From: Bacteroidota bacterium
GTDB taxonomy: Bacteria; Bacteroidota; Bacteroidia; Flavobacteriales; Crocinitomicaceae
NCBI GenBank assembly: GCA_029558435.1
Contig: JAKQEZ010000742.1
Coordinates: forward strand, 1 to 64,000
Length of the DNA: 64,000 bases
Reading direction: 5' to 3'
Made by a program: the position numbers and the translations under genes. How positions within the stretch are numbered: the first letter of the stretch is position 1; every line of letters starts with the position of its first letter. The notes under the pieces are model-generated. The model was not told the origin of the DNA and made no database searches. It was given only the letters and a program-made list of their open reading frames with translations. Below are positions 58,868 to 64,000 of this stretch, piece after piece.

Positions 58868-61800
58868 ATGAATATCGATGAAAAACAATTGTTGCACCAT
58901 TGGATTCACCAACAAAGTGAGTTCAATAAAAATGATTTGTTGGTGGCAGTTGACCCGCGAAAATCATCGGTATTTCAACCCACAGCACCTTTAAGTGATC
59001 GGGAAAAAACAATTGCTTTAGCTGCCTCAACCATCAAAGAAAGTGGTGTTAATCCACTGTGTACCGCTAAGGGGTTATTAACTTGGGAGTTTAATAAACA
59101 AATTATTCAAACGCCACTTTGGTTGTTGCCAACACAATTTGAGGTGGACAAAGTGCGCGCACAAGTACAGTTTTTTGCTGACGATGAAAATGGTTTTGTC
59201 AATCCGTTTTTAAGAAAAAAAATGGAGGAATTGTACGCTATTTGTCTGGACGAAACATCGTTTGAAACGGTGGTTACTACACTTCAAAATGCTGGTTTCC
59301 AACAAGTGGATGCAGCGTTTTCTACCCTAGGTAATTTTCATCATCACCGCTATGTTTTGCTTAAAGAATTGCAAGATGTGGCTTCGTGCTCCAGTTATTC
59401 TTCGCCCTTACAGCAATTACTTTCAGGTGAAAAAAACAATAGAAAAACAATTCAATTTTCACACCAAGCGTTGTTGCCCTATGATACCGATCATCGGATG
59501 GTAATGCAATTGTTGGAAAAAGAAAATGGTGTGGTTCAAGGTCCGCCAGGTACTGGAAAATCGCAATTATTGACCAATATTATTGGAAAAACACTGCTCA
59601 ATCAGCAAACAGCACTCATGGTTTCTGAAAAAAAAGCGGCATTAGATGTTGTGAAAAAACGATTGGATGCAAGTGGAGTTGGAACAATTGCAGTAGTAAA
59701 CACCGACGAGCAAACAACGCATCAATTTTTGGAAGAAGTCAAAACGACTTGGGAGTTTTTTGAGCATTTTAAAAGCAATAAGAAAAAGTCGGTTTCGGTA
59801 ACCAAAGAATTGGAAGATAACTTGCAATTGGTGTTGGATATACTCAATCAACCGCAATTAATTGGAGGGGTTTCGTATCAAGAATTTCATGCTTTACAAC
59901 AACAATGGTTGGGTGTTTTGCAATCAACAGAAAACCAACCTCAGGCAGCTGTTGCAACCAATAAAATTATAGGGCAACCACCATCTTTGGTAGCATGTAA
60001 CCGTCATTTTGAGTTGGTAGAAAAATTGTATGCACAACAAATTGCCAAAAGTTTGGCGCTATTAACACCCAGTTTTGTACAACACCATGAATTGGCGGAG
60101 GTGAATACAAAAATCAACCGTTTGCAGCAAGCATTACAAACATTGGAGCCAATTCAGCACACTATTTCGCTCCAAGATATTGATCGATTGTCGTTTCAAT
60201 GTGTAGTTTACCAATTGTTTGAAAATGAACTGGCAAAAAAATACCGTTCGTTGTTGGAGCCCAATTCAAAAGCGCAAAAACAATTTTTGGCAGCCTATAA
60301 AAAATACAAACAGCTTCAGAAACAACTTCACGCATACGAGACCATTAAAAACGATTGGAAATTGCTTCCATCTGCATTGCAATTGAATCATTTGTTGGAG
60401 TTAAATGCCGAAAAATCGTTTTTCAAAAAATTACAATTTAAAAAACAGTGGCAACGATTAAGTCATCTTCCGCTAACAAGTGCTTCCACTTCCATCCAAC
60501 AATTGATTGATTGTTATAAAATTGAATCAGAAATACAACAAGTTGAAGCCAAATTTATTGACCTCGGCATATTTGATTGTTCAGAAATAGATCAACTTAA
60601 AGCCAGTTTAGCGCTTTTTACACAAGATAAATGGGAGGTTTATCGTCAACTTAAAACAATTGATGACGCATTAATTACCAATGCAGATGCACCTATTTCG
60701 TTGTTGAAAAATGAAGCAAAAACAAATTTTAATTTTGATAACAATCAGCCCGTTGCAGAACAATTAGAAGAATTGCAAAAAAGCTTGCCCCACTTGATGG
60801 TGTTGCAACAAGAAATCAAACAATTGCCCGCCGCTTATTTTGATTGCATTGCTCAAAGTGCCCAATTTTCGGATTTTATTCAACTTATATTCCATTCGCA
60901 CCAAGTGTTATTTCAAGCGCAATATGCTTCATTTTCTAGTTTTTCTGGAGAAGAATTGAAACAACGAGTAGAGCAATTATTGACAGAGCAAGCAAACGAA
61001 CACCAATTGGTAGCACAAACTATTTTGCAGCAGGTAAAACAGCAATTGGATGAATATTCTAAGTTGCTCAACACACCAGCTCAACGTTTAACTGCGGAAG
61101 AAAAAATGCTCAAGCAACAATTAAAGAAAGGAAAAGCTTTATTGGTGAAAGAGTTTGCCAAATCGCGGCAGCACCCAACCATGCGAGAATTGTTGCAATC
61201 AGAAGCTAATTTATGGATAAAGGCGTTGAAACCTGTTTGGTTAACCAATCCAACAAGTCTTGCCAAAGCTTTTCCGTTGCAAACCAATTTGTTTGATATG
61301 TGCATTGTTGACGAGGCAAGTCAGATGCCAGTTCAAAATGGATTGGGAGCCTTGCACCGTTGTCAATATGCCATAATTGCTGGAGATGAACAGCAGATGA
61401 GTCCTACCAATTATTTTCAGGCGGGTGCACAAGAAGTGGTGAGTTTGTTGCATCATGCTAGTTATTATTTTGCCAATCATACGCTTACGCATCACTATCG
61501 TAGTAAACATGCGCAGTTAATTGCTTTTTCAAACGAACATTTTTACAACAATCAATTGCTGGCATATCCGTCCTATCCGGTAGATAACAACTGTATTCAA
61601 CGTTATTTTTGTCAACAAGGACGTTTTGTTAACCGCAAAAACGAACACGAAGCAAACAAAGTTGTGGAATTGTTAGATAAGCATCTTCCAACAAATAAAA
61701 CTATTGGAGTGGTGGCTTTTTCTGCTGAACAAATAGATGCTATTTTTAAAGCAATTCCGCAAAATAAATTAGCATTGGTTCAACAAAAAATAGATGAAAA

Positions 61801-62233
61801 CACCTTGTTTTTTAAACCCTTGGAAAAGGTGCAAGGCGACGAATGTGAAGTGTTAATCATTAGTTTGGGATATGCGCCCAATGAGGAAGGACAATTTAGC
61901 TGGCATTTTGGTCCACTCAACACCCAATCGGGAAGAAATAGGTTGAATGTGTTACTCACCCGTGCCTCTGAAAAGATAGAATTTGTTTGTTCTATTGAAG
62001 CACAATCAGTGCAGTGGAGCGACAACGAATCCATTCAATTGCTCTACAAATGGTTGTATCAATTAGAAAATTTACCGAACGCGAGCACATTGGAATTCCC
62101 ACAAAATTTAGAGCCTCAAATAAGTGGAAATCAATTAAATATCACTCATTCATTTGCGAAGCTAAAGCATGCGTTAGAGTTAACCACAACTTATGCGGTT
62201 TTATCAAAACGAGGATGGAACGTTAATTTTTAG
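58868..62233 (+). CDS. SF1 (DNA2/NAM7-like) helicase-type ATPase
   Basis: An 1121-residue cytosolic protein. An N-terminal region (1-215) precedes the P-loop GPPGTGKSQ (from G226). Nearly 600 residues of largely helical, Gln-rich coiled-coil sequence separate this from the Walker B VDEAS (Asp815, Glu816). AGDEQQMSPTNYF (motif III), HYRSKHAQLI (motif IV), EKVQGDECEVLIISLGY (motif V) and GRNRLNVLLTRASEKIEF (motif VI) follow. All helicase motifs look intact. The order matches the AAA_11/AAA_12 group of SF1B enzymes. No nuclease domain is evident at the C-terminus. Nearby genes give no clue to its job; DNA/RNA processing or defence are both possible. Its stop overlaps the convergent gene by 4 bases. 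Confidence 0.85.
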   Translation: MNIDEKQLLHHWIHQQSEFNKNDLLVAVDPRKSSVFQPTAPLSDREKTIALAASTIKESGVNPLCTAKGLLTWEFNKQIIQTPLWLLPTQFEVDKVRAQVQFFADDENGFVNPFLRKKMEELYAICLDETSFETVVTTLQNAGFQQVDAAFSTLGNFHHHRYVLLKELQDVASCSSYSSPLQQLLSGEKNNRKTIQFSHQALLPYDTDHRMVMQLLEKENGVVQGPPGTGKSQLLTNIIGKTLLNQQTALMVSEKKAALDVVKKRLDASGVGTIAVVNTDEQTTHQFLEEVKTTWEFFEHFKSNKKKSVSVTKELEDNLQLVLDILNQPQLIGGVSYQEFHALQQQWLGVLQSTENQPQAAVATNKIIGQPPSLVACNRHFELVEKLYAQQIAKSLALLTPSFVQHHELAEVNTKINRLQQALQTLEPIQHTISLQDIDRLSFQCVVYQLFENELAKKYRSLLEPNSKAQKQFLAAYKKYKQLQKQLHAYETIKNDWKLLPSALQLNHLLELNAEKSFFKKLQFKKQWQRLSHLPLTSASTSIQQLIDCYKIESEIQQVEAKFIDLGIFDCSEIDQLKASLALFTQDKWEVYRQLKTIDDALITNADAPISLLKNEAKTNFNFDNNQPVAEQLEELQKSLPHLMVLQQEIKQLPAAYFDCIAQSAQFSDFIQLIFHSHQVLFQAQYASFSSFSGEELKQRVEQLLTEQANEHQLVAQTILQQVKQQLDEYSKLLNTPAQRLTAEEKMLKQQLKKGKALLVKEFAKSRQHPTMRELLQSEANLWIKALKPVWLTNPTSLAKAFPLQTNLFDMCIVDEASQMPVQNGLGALHRCQYAIIAGDEQQMSPTNYFQAGAQEVVSLLHHASYYFANHTLTHHYRSKHAQLIAFSNEHFYNNQLLAYPSYPVDNNCIQRYFCQQGRFVNRKNEHEANKVVELLDKHLPTNKTIGVVAFSAEQIDAIFKAIPQNKLALVQQKIDENTLFFKPLEKVQGDECEVLIISLGYAPNEEGQFSWHFGPLNTQSGRNRLNVLLTRASEKIEFVCSIEAQSVQWSDNESIQLLYKWLYQLENLPNASTLEFPQNLEPQISGNQLNITHSFAKLKHALELTTTYAVLSKRGWNVNF

Positions 62234-62892
62234 AAACCTCTATTTAACTGCATCAAAGTTTTAAATGCTTTGTCCACATCGTCTTGCGAAACCAAAACAG
62301 TAAATTCGTTGGCAGTAGAAATTACGTCAATGATATTGATTCCTTCCCATGCCAATTGTTTCAAGATGTAATAATAAATACCGTAAATTTCAATATTGAT
62401 ACGCGGCAATTTTACAGTAATAGATGCCAAATCTTGGGTTGAGGTAATGAGTTTTTCGTTGGCAAACAACTTCTCAATCAAATCGTTGTATTTGTCGCTG
62501 GTAATTACAGTAGTTTCCGTTACGCCACGTACAAAAGCAAAGAAAGCATCTGGTTCGTTGTTCAATTGGCGCATCAATTCAGATTGCTTCATTCCCAACG
62601 ATTCAGAATTGTGATAAGTGAAATCAGATAAATTACTGCGTACTAAGAAGTCGCCCAATTCACCCAATACGTTTTTAATTTTAATATTTAACTTGTGGTA
62701 TAAACCGGGTGACATGCGTTTGATTGCCATCACAATTGCACCTTCTTTTACTTTTTTTCCAACAACAGTTTCTATTTCTGGTTGAATTTTTCTAGCTAAA
62801 GCAGAGATGTTGATTAGGCCTTCAGTCATCGATTCCCTTAAGAACGGACTTCTGTTGATAATGTCTTCGGTAATTTTTCCAATTGAATCCAT
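62230..62892 (-). CDS. ACT-domain-like regulatory protein
   Basis: A 220-residue protein. The N-terminal half looks like a winged-helix-type region (INISALARKIQPEIETVVGKKVKEGAIVMAIKRM). The C-terminal half has ACT-like features (LASITVKLPRINIEIYGIYYYILKQLAWEGINIIDVISTANEFTVLVSQDDVDKAFKTL), similar to the ACT regions of aspartate kinases but without any kinase domain. Such proteins are common in Bacteroidota and sometimes misnamed aspartate kinase. An amino-acid-responsive regulator is possible, but no function is established. A full promoter precedes it. Confidence 0.78.
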   Translation of the reverse strand: MDSIGKITEDIINRSPFLRESMTEGLINISALARKIQPEIETVVGKKVKEGAIVMAIKRMSPGLYHKLNIKIKNVLGELGDFLVRSNLSDFTYHNSESLGMKQSELMRQLNNEPDAFFAFVRGVTETTVITSDKYNDLIEKLFANEKLITSTQDLASITVKLPRINIEIYGIYYYILKQLAWEGINIIDVISTANEFTVLVSQDDVDKAFKTLMQLNRGF

Positions 62893-62917
62893 AAGTTAAA
62901 ATTTCATTTTCGTTACA

Positions 62918-62949
62918 CAAATATAACAATATCTTTAAAATAATAACAA
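62918..62949 (-). promoter_or_regulatory. Promoter for the ACT-domain-like gene
   Basis: On the minus strand TTG (62947-62949), 21 bases, then TATATTTG (62918-62925), an exact consensus match 25 bases before the start codon. Confidence 0.7.
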
Positions 62950-63014
62950 AAGGATAAAAAAATGTATTAAAAAGTTTTAATATTGAATTATTTCACGCTA
63001 ATTGTAACAAAAAG

Positions 63015-63611
63015 TTACTTCGCAAACAAGAAGGTAATGTTGGACGAAAACAATTTTAAAGCAATGGCAAGCAAGATGATTCCAAATACTTTTTTCACAA
63101 TGCCAATACCACCTTCACCTAAAATGTGTTCAATTTTCTTTGTTAATTTGAGGACAGTGAAAATAATGACCACATTAATAACGATTGCCACTAAAATATT
63201 GATTTCGTGGTATTCTGCTTTCAGTGCAACTAAGGTTGTGAGTGTTCCAGCGCCTGCAATGATTGGAAATGCTAGGGGAATAACGCTTGCAACTTTACTA
63301 CTCGCTTCGTCTCTAAATAAATCCCATCCCATAATCATTTCAAGTGCCAAAGCAAAGATGATGATGGAGCCCGCAACGGCAAAAGAACGAATGTCGACAC
63401 CAAAAATATTTAAAATGGATTCTCCTAAAATTAAAAAGCCTAACATGATGCCAAAGGATACAATACTTGTGCGCATTGGACTAACATAGCCCGATTTTTC
63501 TTGCACTTTAATGATGAGTGGAATTGACCCAATGATGTCAATTACAGCAAATAAAACCATGGTTGCTCTAAACACTTGCGACCAACTAAAAGAATCAATT
63601 AACTCTGTCAT
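63015..63611 (-). CDS. MarC family membrane protein
   Basis: A 198-residue integral membrane protein with about six helices. Family stretches are LFAVIDIIGSIPLIIKVQ near the N-terminus, FGIMLGFLILGESIL, and VIPLAFPIIAGAGTLTTLVAL. It is a second MarC/UPF0056 protein in the window; the one at 45082 lies in the pst operon. Substrate unknown. Its start overlaps the purN stop by 4 bases, so the pair is probably co-translated. Confidence 0.88.
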   Translation of the reverse strand: MTELIDSFSWSQVFRATMVLFAVIDIIGSIPLIIKVQEKSGYVSPMRTSIVSFGIMLGFLILGESILNIFGVDIRSFAVAGSIIIFALALEMIMGWDLFRDEASSKVASVIPLAFPIIAGAGTLTTLVALKAEYHEINILVAIVINVVIIFTVLKLTKKIEHILGEGGIGIVKKVFGIILLAIALKLFSSNITFLFAK

Positions 63612-64000
63612 TTTTTTATTGTATTTTCAATTACTTGTGGAAAATTAGTATGTTCTAATTGGTGGATTTTTTGTTGCAAGCTTTCTAATGTTTCGTTTTC
63701 AGAAAGTGTGCACTTAAATTGTGCTAAAATCTCACCTTTATCAAATTCTGCATTAACAACGTGAATGGTAATACCCGATTCTGATTCGTTATTTTTTAAA
63801 ACTTCTTTGTGCACATTTGCACCATACATGCCCTTGCCACCGTATTTAGGCAACAACGATGGGTGAATGTTAATGATGTGATGCGGATATTTTTCAATCA
63901 GTGCAACAGGAATTTTACGTAAAAAACCAGCTAAAATGATGTAGTCAATAGCTTCTTTTTGACACAACTCAACAATTTTTTGTCCTTCCTCAACTTCTTG
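63608..64000 (-). CDS. purN: Phosphoribosylglycinamide formyltransferase, 3' part
   Basis: The reading frame is open through base 64000, so the N-terminus lies outside the window. The 130 visible residues include IILAGFLRKIP, the active-site His in INIHPSLLPKYGGKGMYG, and the catalytic Asp region SGITIHVVNAEFDKGEILAQ, all typical of PurN. The enzyme transfers a formyl group from 10-formyl-THF to GAR in purine synthesis. The internal TTG at 63967 is not the start, since sequence upstream still fits the family. Confidence 0.92.
   Translation of the reverse strand, partial: QEVEEGQKIVELCQKEAIDYIILAGFLRKIPVALIEKYPHHIINIHPSLLPKYGGKGMYGANVHKEVLKNNESESGITIHVVNAEFDKGEILAQFKCTLSENETLESLQQKIHQLEHTNFPQVIENTIKK

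Noticed and set aside
62230..62892. Aspartate kinase
   Set aside because: Only ACT-like features are present; the kinase catalytic domain is absent and the length is far too short.
63004..63018. GTAAC-AAAAA-GTTAC, looks like a Pho-type site or a terminator
   Set aside because: It is an inverted pair overlapping the marC stop codon, not 11-base direct repeats, it is not upstream of a gene in the right direction, and no T tract follows.
62983..63489. 168-residue open frame on the plus strand
   Set aside because: It lies entirely opposite the MarC gene and its composition is that of antisense of a membrane protein; no start context or family match.

Overview
This window is a chromosomal segment of a low-GC bacterium of the phylum Bacteroidota, most likely order Flavobacteriales. 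The evidence is the type IX secretion and gliding genes (porV, porU, gldJ, PorP/SprF proteins, cargo with type A and type B sorting domains), promoters of the Bacteroidota form TTG-N19-22-TAnnTTTG, and the lack of Shine-Dalgarno sequences. I see no tRNA, rRNA, CRISPR array, transposase or phage gene. The family or genus cannot be fixed from the sequence alone.

Layout. Positions 1-4.7 kb hold the end of an alpha/beta hydrolase, a DUF481 outer-membrane protein and a minus-strand surface-sugar group (DegT/DnrJ aminotransferase, a small lipoprotein, UDP-glucose dehydrogenase). Positions 4.7-11 kb hold two divergent T9SS surface proteins, next to a small cluster of palindromic repeats, one copy of which has become coding sequence. 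Positions 11.4-24.8 kb hold the secretion/gliding core: porV and porU on the minus strand, then a PorP/SprF gene, gldJ, murF and a large outer-membrane protein on the plus strand. Positions 24.8-36.5 kb are one minus-strand operon with two successive pairs of giant type B cargo plus PorP/SprF partner, then a PorE-like TPR/propeller/OmpA protein and a small secreted protein. Positions 36.7-38.2 kb hold a lipoprotein metal-chelatase homologue and a PepSY-type membrane protein.

Positions 38.3-51.5 kb form a phosphate island: a PhoR/PhoB-like pair, a beta-helix lipoprotein, a TonB-dependent receptor, the pstS-pstC-pstA-pstB-phoU-marC operon and a phosphate-selective (OprO/P) porin. Four promoters here share one architecture that no gene in the window outside the island shows: a TAnnTTTG-like -7 element, exactly 9 bases, then hexamers resembling GTAACA (sense strand) repeated every 11 bases. 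I propose this as the PhoB operator of this lineage. It places the TonB receptor and the beta-helix lipoprotein in the Pho regulon, suggesting an active outer-membrane uptake route alongside the passive porin and Pst. PstC also carries a PstS-like segment in its first periplasmic loop.

Positions 51.6-64 kb are mostly housekeeping: a SIMPL protein, a glycosyltransferase, a HAD phosphatase, a MORN-repeat protein, pabB, tilS, three small genes in a tight overlapping run, thioredoxin, a large SF1 helicase, an ACT-like protein, a second MarC protein and the 3' part of purN, whose start lies beyond the window.
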